DNA of 64,000 nt from Streptomyces sp. TLI_146 (GTDB taxonomy: Bacteria > Actinomycetota > Actinomycetes > Streptomycetales > Streptomycetaceae): positions 4,464,001 to 4,528,000 of the forward strand of contig NZ_PJMX01000001.1 of NCBI RefSeq assembly GCF_002846415.1, written 5' to 3'. The first letter of the stretch is position 1. The number at the start of each line of letters is the position of its first letter. This document shows, one piece after another, positions 16,885-24,936 of this stretch. The translations under genes were made by a program, and so were the position numbers. Under the pieces are notes generated by a model. That model made no database searches, was not told the DNA's origin, and saw only the letters and a list, made by a program, of their open reading frames with translations.

Positions 16885-18447
16885 ATGCCCGCACCGCAGA
16901 TGTGGTCCCCTCGGACGCCCCCGCCGGGGCCGGGCGAGCCTGCCCCGGTCACCCCGGCCGCACCGGGCCCCGCGAAGGGACCGGGCACCCCCGCCGAGGC
17001 CCCGGCCGCACCGGGCCCCGCGAAGGGACCGGGCACCCCCGCCGAAACGGGCGACCTCGCGCGACCGGGCGACCTGGTACGACCTGACGCCCTGCTGGGC
17101 CAGGGCGGCCCGCAAGGTCCCGGCCGTCCGGCGACCGAGGCAGGTCCCGGCGCGACGGCCACCGGCCTGGGCGCGAGCGCGGGCCCGGGCACGAACCACG
17201 TCCCGGGCACCCTCCCGCACCCCGGACGCGCCGCCGACCCGCACGGCCCCGCGCCGCAGGCCACCGCCCTCAATCTGCTCGTCATCGAGGACGACCCCGT
17301 CGGCCCCTTCACCGTCTCCGAGCTGCTGCACACCGCGGAAACCCGGGTGCGGATCCGTACCGCGCGCAATCTCACCGAGGCCGAGCGGCTGCTCACCGAC
17401 GACGTGAACTGCATCCTGCTCGACCTCGCGCTGCCCGGCCGCGACCCCGACGACGAGCTCGCCGCGCTGCGGGCCCTGCTGCGGCTCGCGCCCCGGCACG
17501 CGGTCCTCGCCCTCACCGCCTCCACCCACGCCGAACGCGCCGCCGAGGCCGTCCGTGTCGGCGCGCAGGACTACCTCTTCCGCGACGAGCTGGACGGCAG
17601 ACTGCTGAGCCGGGCCATCCGGTACGCGGTGGAGCGCAAGCGCGCCGACACCGCGCAGTACAAGCTCACGGAGTCACGGCTGCGCGCCCAGGAGAACGCC
17701 CGCCTGGAACGCGGGCTGCTCCCGACGCCGCTGCTCGACGGCTCCGACCTGCGGTTCGCCGCCCGCTACCGGCCGGGCCGGTCCCGCGCCCTGCTCGGCG
17801 GCGACTTCTACGACACGGTCCGCACCCCCGACGGCACCGTCCACGCCATGATCGGCGACGTCTGCGGCCACGGCCCCGACGAAGCGGCGCTCGGGGTGGA
17901 ACTGCGCATCGCCTGGCGGGCGTTGACGCTGGCCGGGCTGTGCGGCGACGCGCTTCTGACGACCCTTCAGCAGGTCCTGGAGCACGAGCGCGACGGCGAC
18001 GAGATCTTCGCGACGCTCTGCACGGTCGACATCGCCCCGGACGGCCGCCGCGCCGAGCTGAGCCTGGCGGGCCACCCGGCCCCGCTGATCGCCCGCGCGG
18101 GCAGCCCCGCGAGCCTGCTCGCGTACGAGAGCGGGGGCCCGGCGCTCGGGCTGCTGCCGCAGACCCGCTGGCCGCGCCGCCGGGTCGAACTGGGGGACGC
18201 GTGGAGCCTGTTGATGTACACGGACGGCCTGATCGAGGGCCGCACCGGCGTCGGCAACCAGCGGCTGGGCCAGGAGGGCATGACCGAGATGGTCAACCGT
18301 CTGCTGACGACGGGCCTGGGCGGCGAGTCGCTCCTGGAGGCGGCGGTCACCGAGGCCCGCGAGCTCAACGGCGGCGAACTCACCGACGACGTGGCGGTGT
18401 TGCTGCTCGAAAGGACGGGGCCGGGCCTTGAGAAGCCGTCGGCCTAG
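16885..18447 (+). CDS. Response-regulator/PP2C (RsbU-type) serine phosphatase
   Basis: 520 aa in three parts. Residues 1-125 are a Pro/Ala/Gly-rich disordered region in which a 14-residue block (AAPGPAKGPGTPAE) occurs twice. Residues 130-245 are a receiver domain (LNLLVIEDDP, phosphoacceptor D180 in ILLDLALPG). A short helical linker KLTESRLRAQENARLERGLLP precedes the SpoIIE/PP2C domain (290-515) with metal-site motifs GGDFYD, GDVCGHG, LAGHPAP, YTDGLIEG and TDDVAVLLL. Such proteins dephosphorylate anti-sigma-factor antagonists, and phosphorylation of D180 should control activity. No partner kinase or antagonist is adjacent. The stop codon overlaps that of the convergent DUF2516 gene. Confidence 0.93.
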   Translation: MPAPQMWSPRTPPPGPGEPAPVTPAAPGPAKGPGTPAEAPAAPGPAKGPGTPAETGDLARPGDLVRPDALLGQGGPQGPGRPATEAGPGATATGLGASAGPGTNHVPGTLPHPGRAADPHGPAPQATALNLLVIEDDPVGPFTVSELLHTAETRVRIRTARNLTEAERLLTDDVNCILLDLALPGRDPDDELAALRALLRLAPRHAVLALTASTHAERAAEAVRVGAQDYLFRDELDGRLLSRAIRYAVERKRADTAQYKLTESRLRAQENARLERGLLPTPLLDGSDLRFAARYRPGRSRALLGGDFYDTVRTPDGTVHAMIGDVCGHGPDEAALGVELRIAWRALTLAGLCGDALLTTLQQVLEHERDGDEIFATLCTVDIAPDGRRAELSLAGHPAPLIARAGSPASLLAYESGGPALGLLPQTRWPRRRVELGDAWSLLMYTDGLIEGRTGVGNQRLGQEGMTEMVNRLLTTGLGGESLLEAAVTEARELNGGELTDDVAVLLLERTGPGLEKPSA

Positions 18448-18791
18448 CGGCCGCCGTTGTACGGCCCGTACGGACCGTCGCTGCTGGATCCGCCGCGACG
18501 GCCGCCGCGCCCGCGCCCGCCGCTGATCTGCCGCACCGCCGGGCGGACGTCCACGATGTAGACGATCACCGCCACCGCGCCGATCACCGGCAGGAACGAG
18601 AGCACCGGGAACAACACGCTGACCAGCAGGGCGATGGCCAGGATGATCAGCCAGAACGGCTTGGTCTGCTTGTCCACCGCACGGAACGCGTCCTCACGGC
18701 GGAAGGCCGCGTCCACGAGCGCGAACAGGCTCAATGCGGTCAGGGCTGTACTCAGCAGCCACATGAACCCCGTGAATCCCTGCATCAGCAC
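18444..18791 (-). CDS. DUF2516 small membrane protein
   Basis: 115 aa. Two or three hydrophobic segments (FMWLLSTALTALSLFALVDAAF, FWLIILAIALLVSVLFPVLSFLPVIGAVAVIVYIVDV) are followed by a Gly/Arg/Ser/Tyr-rich tail (GGRGRGGRRGGSSS). It belongs to the actinobacterial family DUF2516. From memory, M. tuberculosis keeps the same trio, regulator Rv0474, HbhA Rv0475 and membrane protein Rv0476, so this looks like a conserved module. Its TAG overlaps the stop of the convergent phosphatase gene in the sequence CTAG. Confidence 0.88.
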   Translation of the reverse strand: MLMQGFTGFMWLLSTALTALSLFALVDAAFRREDAFRAVDKQTKPFWLIILAIALLVSVLFPVLSFLPVIGAVAVIVYIVDVRPAVRQISGGRGRGGRRGGSSSDGPYGPYNGGR

Positions 18792-18891
18792 GGTCGTCCA
18801 CCACCTTTCCCGGAATCGCTCCTACGCGGCCAAGGTACCCGTCCAACGCGGCGGACACCGAAAAGGTGCCCGCCGCCGCGACGGGACCCGC

Positions 18892-19509
18892 TCACTCCGC
18901 GGGCTTGGCCGCGGTCTTCTTGGCCGTGCTCTTGCGCGCGGTCGTCTTCCTGGCGGACGCGGGCTTGGCCTCGGCGGAGGAGTCGGACGAGTCGGACGAG
19001 TCGCCGGCAGGAGCCTCCGGCTCGGACGTGGAGGTCCCGGAGCCCTTCGGCTCGATGGCCTCGGCGACCTCCAAGATCTCCTCGGCGGCCTCGCCGCGCC
19101 ACTCCTTGACGACCTCCTGGCCGCGCTCGGCCACCTTGTCGTAGCCCTCACGGGCCTTGACCAGGGACTCGGCCGCGAAGCCGACCGCCTGGAGGGCGAG
19201 GTGCTGGACGGAGTCGCCCAGCTTCTTCACGTCGCCGTCGAGCGCGCCGACGACCTCGGTCACCTTGGCGGTGACGACGGCCTGGGCCTCCTTGGCCTGG
19301 GCGACGACCTTGTCCTGGACGACCTTGGGGTCGGTCTTGCGCACGGCCTCGACCCGCGCCGGGACCTCGGTCTGGAGCCGCTCGACGATGACCGGGATCT
19401 TCTCCGGGACCTTCGCGGCCTGCTTGGCGCCGAGGTCGAGCGCGCCGGCGACGAAGAACAGGGGCTTGGGGTCGGTCAGGGCATTACGCAGCTCATCGGT
19501 GACGGCCAT
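18892..19509 (-). CDS. HbhA-like helical protein with Lys/Ala-rich C-terminus
   Basis: 205 aa, almost entirely helical. The N-terminal region MAVTDELRNALTDPKPLFFVAGALDLGAKQ is the conserved signature shared with mycobacterial HbhA. A long amphipathic coiled coil (30-150) follows. After a Ser/Asp-rich linker the tail KTTARKSTAKKTAAKPAE repeats the KKTAAK-type motif that lets HbhA bind heparan sulfate. In a soil organism the role is unlikely to be host adhesion. Cell-surface, lipid-body or DNA association are possible. The ATG is preceded by GAGGAAACC. It lies downstream of the XRE regulator. Confidence 0.88.
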   Translation of the reverse strand: MAVTDELRNALTDPKPLFFVAGALDLGAKQAAKVPEKIPVIVERLQTEVPARVEAVRKTDPKVVQDKVVAQAKEAQAVVTAKVTEVVGALDGDVKKLGDSVQHLALQAVGFAAESLVKAREGYDKVAERGQEVVKEWRGEAAEEILEVAEAIEPKGSGTSTSEPEAPAGDSSDSSDSSAEAKPASARKTTARKSTAKKTAAKPAE

Positions 19510-19568
19510 GCTGGTTTCCTCCCGGATCAGTGATCAGTACCTGGATCAGCTCGTGGGGAGCCGATGGA

Positions 19569-19994
19569 TCAGCTCTTGGGAGCCGATGGGTCATCGCCCG
19601 TGCCGTCCTCGTCGCCCTCGCCCTGGGCCGAAGCAGGTGCGTCCGCGTCGAGCCCGTTCTCCTTGCGGAAGGACTCGTAGATCTGGATCAGCACCTGCTT
19701 CTGCCGCTCGTCGAGCGAGGGGTCGGCGAGGATGACGCTCCGTGTCTCCGCCGCTTCCGGCGCCCGTTCGTCGAGGATCCCGGCCTGCACGTACAGCGTC
19801 TCGGCGGAGATCCGCAGCGCCTTGGCGAGCTGCTGGAGGATGTCCGCGCTCGGCTTGCGCAGCCCGCGCTCGATCTGGCTCAGATACGGATTGGACACAC
19901 CGGCGGCATCCGCGAGCTGCCGCAACGAGAGCTGGGCGTTACGCCGCTGCTCGCGCAGGAACCCGCCGAGATTGCCGACGTTGAGCGATGCCAT
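19569..19994 (-). CDS. XRE-family transcriptional regulator (Rv0474-like)
   Basis: 141 aa. The Cro/C1 helix-turn-helix occupies about residues 10-65 (FLREQRRNAQLSLRQLADAAGVSNPYLSQIERGLRKPSADILQQLAKALRI). A helical segment (LDERQKQVLIQIYESFRKEN) and an acidic disordered tail follow. It precedes the HbhA-like gene by 59 bp on the same strand, so both are probably co-transcribed. A perfect 20-bp palindrome lies about 30 bp upstream of its start and is the obvious candidate for its own operator. Confidence 0.92.
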   Translation of the reverse strand: MASLNVGNLGGFLREQRRNAQLSLRQLADAAGVSNPYLSQIERGLRKPSADILQQLAKALRISAETLYVQAGILDERAPEAAETRSVILADPSLDERQKQVLIQIYESFRKENGLDADAPASAQGEGDEDGTGDDPSAPKS

Positions 19995-20024
19995 ACCCCG
20001 ATACTGCCCCTTCCCCGCTAACTA

Positions 20025-20044
20025 TTGCAAGCACGTGCTTGCAA
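20025..20044. promoter_or_regulatory. Perfect 20-bp palindrome upstream of the XRE gene
   Basis: TTGCAAGCACGTGCTTGCAA reads identically on both strands. It lies 31-50 bp upstream of the XRE ATG, in the AT-richest part of this spacer. The position suits an autoregulatory operator covering the promoter. Confidence 0.8.
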
Positions 20045-20098
20045 AAGTGTGCCGCGCCACGCCGGGCCGCGCTTCGCCCCCGACCCCCAGCACCCCAA

Positions 20099-20683
20099 TC
20101 AGCCCCGGCTCGCCTCCACATCCAGCGTGATCTTGATGGTGTCGCCGAGGGTCGCGCCCACCGCCCCGCCGGTGACGCCGAAGTCCTTGCGGCCGATCCT
20201 GGTGGTCGCGGTGAAGCCCACCACCGAGCGGCCCTCGTACCCCTTGCCGAAGCCGTGCAGCTCCAGGTCGAGGGTGACGGGACGGGTGACGCCGCGGACG
20301 CTCAGCTCGCCGTCGAGCAGGAAGCCCTCGGCGCCGCCGGGCCGGACCCCGGTCGAGCGGAAGGTCATCTCGGGGAACTCCTCCGCGTGCAGGAAGTCCG
20401 CCGACCGGATGTGGTTGTCGCGCTGCTCGTGCGCCGTGGAGACCGAGGCGATCTTGATCGTCGCGGTGACCGAGGACTCCAGCGGGTTCTCGGCGAGCAC
20501 GATCTCGCCCTCGAACTCGTCGAACCGGCCGCGCACGTTGGCGACGCCCAAGTGCCGTACGGCGAAGGCGATTTCGGAGTGGACCGGGTCGATCACCCAG
20601 GTGCCGGGCTCATAGCCGGGCAGCTCGGCGGCCGAGACGGCCCGCTCGGGTGACGCGGAGGACGAGGAGGAAGTGGCGGTCAT
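20099..20683 (-). CDS. YceI-family protein (lipocalin-like polyisoprenoid-binding fold)
   Basis: 194 aa. The YceI domain spans residues 25-190: GTWVIDPVHSEIAFAVRHLGVANVRGRF, RDNHIRSADFLHAEEFPEMTFRST, GELSVRGVTRPVTLDLEL and RKDFGV are all characteristic. YceI proteins are eight-stranded antiparallel barrels that bind isoprenoid chains. There is no signal peptide (a Ser/Ala-rich N-terminus instead), so it is cytoplasmic as in other Streptomyces homologues. The ATG at 20683 follows AGGGGG. The spacer between it and helD shows no clear palindrome. Confidence 0.93.
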   Translation of the reverse strand: MTATSSSSSASPERAVSAAELPGYEPGTWVIDPVHSEIAFAVRHLGVANVRGRFDEFEGEIVLAENPLESSVTATIKIASVSTAHEQRDNHIRSADFLHAEEFPEMTFRSTGVRPGGAEGFLLDGELSVRGVTRPVTLDLELHGFGKGYEGRSVVGFTATTRIGRKDFGVTGGAVGATLGDTIKITLDVEASRG

Positions 20684-20885
20684 GCTGGTGGCCCCCTGAA
20701 GGCGTAGGCGTTCGAGTGGTGGTGCTCGCGTTGCCCTGCTCTGCCGCCCCGCGCCTCCTTGCCCCGCGCAGGGCTCGACCTCGCCCCGCGTAGGGCTCGG
20801 TCCCATGCTTGAACCCTCCACAACATAGTGAGTCGAGGCCATGCGCGCACCCAACTGCCGTATGAAATACGGGTGTTGCACACCC

Positions 20886-22943
20886 CTACCGCAGCGCCGC
20901 CGGCAGCGGCCGACTGTGCAGGACCTCCAGCCGGGACACCGCCCGCGTCAGCACCACGTACAGCCGGTGCAGTCCGCGCTCCTCCGCCTCCGCGATCGCC
21001 GCCGGCTCCACGGCCACCACATGGTCGTACTCCAGCCCCTTGGCCACCGTCGCGGGCAGCACCGTCACCCGGGCCGCCGCCGTCAGGTCGTCCGCCTCCG
21101 CCGTCGCCACGCCCGCCGCCGCGAGGGCCGCGCGCAGCTCCGGTACGTCCGCGTCGCACGCGATCACCCCCACCGACCCCTCCCGCGCAAGCGCCGCCCG
21201 TACGGAGTCGACCAGCGCGGCTCGTACGTCCTCGACCCGCCGCACCGCCAACTCCCCGTCCCGGCGCAGCGAACGGGACGGGGGTACGGTCACGTCGAGC
21301 GCCCCGAGCAGCCCGTTCGCCAGGGCCACGATCGCCGCCGGGACCCGGAAGCCGGTCGTCAGCGGGACCACCGGGGCGTCCGGCTTGCCGAGGTGCGCCA
21401 GGCGCTCCGGCCAGTCGCGGGCCGCCCACGGGGTGGTGCCCTGCGCCAGGTCGCCGAGCACGGTCAGCGAGCCGAAGCCGGAGCGGCGGGCGACGGCCCG
21501 ACACTGCATCGGGGAGAGGTCCTGCGCCTCGTCGACGACGATGTGGCCGTATCCCTGCGGACGTTCGATCAGCCCGGCGAGCTCGTCGAGCAGCACCTGG
21601 TCGGCCGCCGACCACTTGGCCGACTTGTACGAGCGCGGCGCCCGGCTCCACAGCAGCCGCTTCTGCTCCTCGGCGTCCAGCACGCCGTCGGCGGCCGCCG
21701 CCAGGACGTCCGGGTCCGTGAAGAGCGCCGCCAAGACCTCCTCGGGCGTGACCTTCGGCCAGGCCGCGTCCACGAACGCGGAGACCGGACGGGCCCGCGA
21801 GATCCGTTGCAGCCAGGTGTTGTTCATCGGCCCGGCCCGGCGCTCGGCCTCCAGCTGGATGACGCGGACAGCCCGGCTGCGGACCCGCTCGCGCCCCACG
21901 GCGTACGGGGGCGCCTCGGCCCGTACCTCCTCGACGATCCTCGCCAGCTCGCCGCCGGTCACCCGCCAGCGGTACGAGCCGTCGGGCACCTCGACCGGCT
22001 CGTACCGCCCGGCGGGGTCGTCCACGCGCGCGTAGAGCGCCCGGTGCAGCACGCGCGCCATCCGGGCGTCGTGCTTGACGACGGCCGCGGCCTCGTCGTC
22101 GACCGCCCGGACGGGCCCGCGCGCGACCTCGTCGTCGACCGTCGACTGCCGGATGTCGATCTCGCCCAGGGCGGGCAGGACCTGGGCGATGTAGTGGAGG
22201 AAGGTCCGATTGGGGCCGAGGACCAGGAGGCCGCCGCGCTGGATGCGCTGCGGGTAGGTGTAGAGCAGATACGCGGCCCGATGCAGCCCGACGGCCGTCT
22301 TGCCGGTGCCGGGCGCACCCTGGACGCAGAGGGACTGGCCCAGCTCGGAGCGTACGAGGTCGTCCTGCTCGGGCTGGATGGTGGCGGCGATGTCGCGCAT
22401 GGGGCCGACGCGGGGGCGCTCGATCTCGGCGGCGAGGATGCCGCCGACCTGCTGCGCCTCCTCTGCGGCCGGGGCGCCCAGCCGCTCGTCCTCCATGCTC
22501 GTGAGGTCCTCGGGAGCGCCGAGGCTGCCCGGGGCCCAGCCGAACCGGCGGCGGACGGCGACGCCCAGCGGGTCGCGGGTCCCGGCCTGGTAGAAGGTCC
22601 GCGAGACGGGCGCCCGCCAGTCGACGACCAGCGGCGGCGCCGAAGGGTGCTCGCTGATGCGGCGGCGGCCGATGTAATAGCGCTGCCCGGCGTGGTCGCC
22701 GGACGCGGCGCCGTCCTCGAAGTCCAGCCGCCCGAAGAACAGCGGACTGTCCGGCTCCTGCCGCAACTCCTTGGCCCAGCTGCGCAGTTGGTACCCGAGC
22801 ACCTCTGCGTCCGCGCCGGAGGCGAACGCGTTCTCGCCGATGACGACCCGGACGTCCGCGCCTTCGACCATGCCGGCCAGGGCCGCGCGGCAGGCTTCGT
22901 GGTAGGTCCGTTCCTGACTGAGTTCGCGGTCGAGTGGCGTCAT
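20886..22943 (-). CDS. helD: HelD-like RNA polymerase-associated superfamily 1 helicase
   Basis: 685 aa. SF1 (UvrD/Rep-like) ATPase with Walker A GAPGTGKT at residues 209-216, Walker B/DExx in HIVVDEAQDLSPMQ, LGDLAQGTTPWA (motif III), FRVP (motif IV) and GLEYDHVVAVEP (motif V). The N-terminal coiled arm (LDRELSQERTYHEACRAALA) and the sequence GQRYYIGRRRISE fit actinobacterial HelD, which dissociates stalled RNA polymerase from DNA and in some Streptomyces protects against rifamycin. I see no rifamycin-associated promoter element upstream. The ATG at 22943 has TACGCT ending 6 nt before it, so it is probably leaderless. Confidence 0.92.
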   Translation of the reverse strand: MTPLDRELSQERTYHEACRAALAGMVEGADVRVVIGENAFASGADAEVLGYQLRSWAKELRQEPDSPLFFGRLDFEDGAASGDHAGQRYYIGRRRISEHPSAPPLVVDWRAPVSRTFYQAGTRDPLGVAVRRRFGWAPGSLGAPEDLTSMEDERLGAPAAEEAQQVGGILAAEIERPRVGPMRDIAATIQPEQDDLVRSELGQSLCVQGAPGTGKTAVGLHRAAYLLYTYPQRIQRGGLLVLGPNRTFLHYIAQVLPALGEIDIRQSTVDDEVARGPVRAVDDEAAAVVKHDARMARVLHRALYARVDDPAGRYEPVEVPDGSYRWRVTGGELARIVEEVRAEAPPYAVGRERVRSRAVRVIQLEAERRAGPMNNTWLQRISRARPVSAFVDAAWPKVTPEEVLAALFTDPDVLAAAADGVLDAEEQKRLLWSRAPRSYKSAKWSAADQVLLDELAGLIERPQGYGHIVVDEAQDLSPMQCRAVARRSGFGSLTVLGDLAQGTTPWAARDWPERLAHLGKPDAPVVPLTTGFRVPAAIVALANGLLGALDVTVPPSRSLRRDGELAVRRVEDVRAALVDSVRAALAREGSVGVIACDADVPELRAALAAAGVATAEADDLTAAARVTVLPATVAKGLEYDHVVAVEPAAIAEAEERGLHRLYVVLTRAVSRLEVLHSRPLPAALR

Positions 22944-23010
22944 GGATCCAGCGTAACGCAACCCAGTTAAATTTTTTACTCAGTAACGAAATACGGGGGC
23001 GGGTATTGAT

Positions 23011-23619
23011 TTACGCGTACCGGCCCAGCCCGTCCCTCAGCTGCGCGAATGCCTCCTCGGCGGCCACGACCGCATCCCCGTACACCTCCTCGGCGCTCTC
23101 CCCGGCCTGGATCCGCCGCCAGTTCTCCTCCGCGAGGATCCGCTGTACGGCGATGATCTGGCCGGCCGCGAGGCGCGCCCCGATGTCCGTGCCCAGGGCC
23201 TGCGCGAGCGCGCCCTCGGCCCGGCCCTGATAGGAGAACAGCCGGGCGACGAGGCTGGGTGTCCCGTACAGCAGCCCGTGGTACGCGCGGACCCGCGGAT
23301 CGTCGTTCAGCCCGGTCACGGGGTCGCGGCCGTCGAGCCCGGCGAGGAAATGGCGGCGCAGGGCGGGTAGCGGGGCGACCCCCTCCGTACGCCCCTGCTC
23401 GACCACCCGGGCCGCCTCGTCCTCGTGGTCGGAGAACCGGTGCAGGGCCAGGTCCTCCTTGGCCGGGAAGTAGCGGAAGAGGGTCGGCTTGGAGATCCCG
23501 GCGGCGGCCGCGACCTCCGCGACCGGCACGTTGTCGAAGCCCTTCTCCAGGAAGAGGGCGATCGCCACGTCCGAGACGGCCTGGTACGTCTGCTGCTTCT
23601 TCTGCTCCCGCAAACCCAT
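23011..23619 (-). CDS. TetR-family regulator
   Basis: 202 aa. The N-terminal TetR helix-turn-helix is at residues 8-55 (YQAVSDVAIALFLEKGFDNVPVAEVAAAAGISKPTLFRYFPAKEDL). The C-terminal ligand domain resembles the MftR-like group (RVVEQGR, RVRAYHGLLYGTPSLVARL). It is divergent from the quinone-oxidoreductase-like gene by 120 bp and probably controls it. The ATG at 23619 has TACGCT ending 6 nt before it with no ribosome site, which indicates a leaderless transcript. Confidence 0.92.
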   Translation of the reverse strand: MGLREQKKQQTYQAVSDVAIALFLEKGFDNVPVAEVAAAAGISKPTLFRYFPAKEDLALHRFSDHEDEAARVVEQGRTEGVAPLPALRRHFLAGLDGRDPVTGLNDDPRVRAYHGLLYGTPSLVARLFSYQGRAEGALAQALGTDIGARLAAGQIIAVQRILAEENWRRIQAGESAEEVYGDAVVAAEEAFAQLRDGLGRYA

Positions 23620-23739
23620 GGGGCGAGCGTACGGGGAGGGCGCGGGAGGGGCGGGGGCGGCGGGCGCTTGACCTCAACCCCGCTTGAGGAAAAAGACTGC
23701 GATCACAGACTTCGACTGACAACTGGATGGGTGACCGGC

Positions 23740-24711
23740 ATGCGCGTGGCTCAGGTGGAGAGGTTCGGCGGCCCGGAGGTACTGGTTCCGGCGGAGCTGC
23801 CGGACCCGGTGGCCGGGCCCGACGAGGTGGTGATCGCGGTCGACCACATCGACACGCTGTTCGTGCAGACGCAGATACGGGCGGGCGCGTTCGGGGAGTA
23901 CTTCGACGTACGGCCGCCGTACGTGCCCGGCGGCGGGGTCTCCGGCACGGTGACCTCCACCGGCGCGGAGGTCGACCCGGCGGTGTGGTCGGGCCGCCGG
24001 GTGATCGCCGCGGTGGACCCCGGCAGCTACGCCTCGCTGGCCGCCGTCCCCGTCGACCACCTGGTCCCGGTCCCCGACGGCGTCGGCCTGCGCGAGGCGG
24101 CCGCCCTGGTCCACGACGGCGTGACCGCACTGGCCCTGCTGGACCTCACGGCCCTGAAGGCGGGCGAGACGGTCCTGATCACGGGGGCGTCGGGGGGAAT
24201 GGGCACGCTGCTGGTGCAGCTGGCGCGGTCGCGGGGGGCGCGGGTGGTGGCGCTGGCGCGCGGCGCGGAAAAACTTTTCCTGGTACGGGAGTTGGGCGCC
24301 CACGAGGTGGTGGACGCGGAGCTTCCCGACTGGCCCCGGCGCGCCGCGGAGGCGCTGGGCGGGGGTGCGGATGTGGTCCTGGACGGGGTGGGCGGCGCCG
24401 TGGGGTCGGCGGCGTTCCCCCTGACCGCACCCGGCGGCCGCTTCTCGGCCCACGGCGCGCCGACGGGCGACGGGTTCGCGGCGGTGCCTCTGGAGGAGGC
24501 CGGCCGCCGCTCGATCACGGTCCTGGGCATCGCCGATGTCCAGATCCCCCCTGCGCAGCGGGTGTCCCTGGCGGCCCGGGCTCTGGAGGAGGCAGCAGCG
24601 GGCCGCCTGCGGCCGGTCGTCGGGGCGGTGTATCCGCTGGAGCGGGCGGGGGAGGCTCATGCGGTTATTGAGGGGCGGGGGGTGGTGGGGAAGGTGTTGT
24701 TGAGTGTGTAG
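23740..24711 (+). CDS. Zinc-independent alcohol dehydrogenase / NADPH:quinone oxidoreductase-like MDR protein
   Basis: 323 aa. Medium-chain dehydrogenase/reductase fold with an N-terminal GroES-like domain (MRVAQVERFGGPEVLVPAELPDPVAGPDEVVIAV, then PPYVPGGGVSGTV). The Rossmann domain has GETVLITGASGGMGTLLVQLARSRGARVVALAR. The catalytic and structural zinc cysteines of alcohol dehydrogenases are absent, so it belongs with the QOR group. The ATG at 23740 has GGATGG 9 nt upstream, and an in-frame GTG three codons earlier is possible. The likely operator for the divergent TetR lies in 23620-23739. Confidence 0.92.
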   Translation: MRVAQVERFGGPEVLVPAELPDPVAGPDEVVIAVDHIDTLFVQTQIRAGAFGEYFDVRPPYVPGGGVSGTVTSTGAEVDPAVWSGRRVIAAVDPGSYASLAAVPVDHLVPVPDGVGLREAAALVHDGVTALALLDLTALKAGETVLITGASGGMGTLLVQLARSRGARVVALARGAEKLFLVRELGAHEVVDAELPDWPRRAAEALGGGADVVLDGVGGAVGSAAFPLTAPGGRFSAHGAPTGDGFAAVPLEEAGRRSITVLGIADVQIPPAQRVSLAARALEEAAAGRLRPVVGAVYPLERAGEAHAVIEGRGVVGKVLLSV

Positions 24712-24936
24712 GCCGCTATTCGTCTGCGGGTGGGTGGTGGCTGGTCGCGCAGTTCCCCGCGCCCCTGAACCCGCCTTCGTCCGCAGACCGTATGCGGCTG
24801 AGCGCGCAGTTCCCCGCGCCCCTTAAGTGCCGCTGACGCGGCAATCCCCTGGGCGCCCCGGAAGGGGTGCTTCCAGGGGCGCGAGGAACTGCGCGACCAG
24901 CCCACCACCGGCCCGCAGACGAACCCCGGGCCGCCC
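24712..24936. repeat. Dispersed Streptomyces intergenic repeat (three copies)
   Basis: Three copies of the element whose core is GGGGCGCGGGGAACTGCGCG: two on the minus strand (24741-24766, 24803-24823) and one on the plus strand (24876-24900), so the ends form a long inverted repeat. Between them, 24847-24881 folds into another GC hairpin (CCCCTGGGCGCCCC / GGGGTGCTTCCAGGGG). The region separates two convergent genes and probably acts as a bidirectional terminator. Related copies occur at 39.2-39.35 kb and 44.7-45.0 kb. Confidence 0.85.

Noticed and set aside
22944..23010. TTACTCAGTAA palindrome between helD and TetR as a TetR operator
   Set aside because: Only 11 bp, in an AT-rich terminator-like stretch downstream of the TetR stop codon; position does not fit the TetR promoter.
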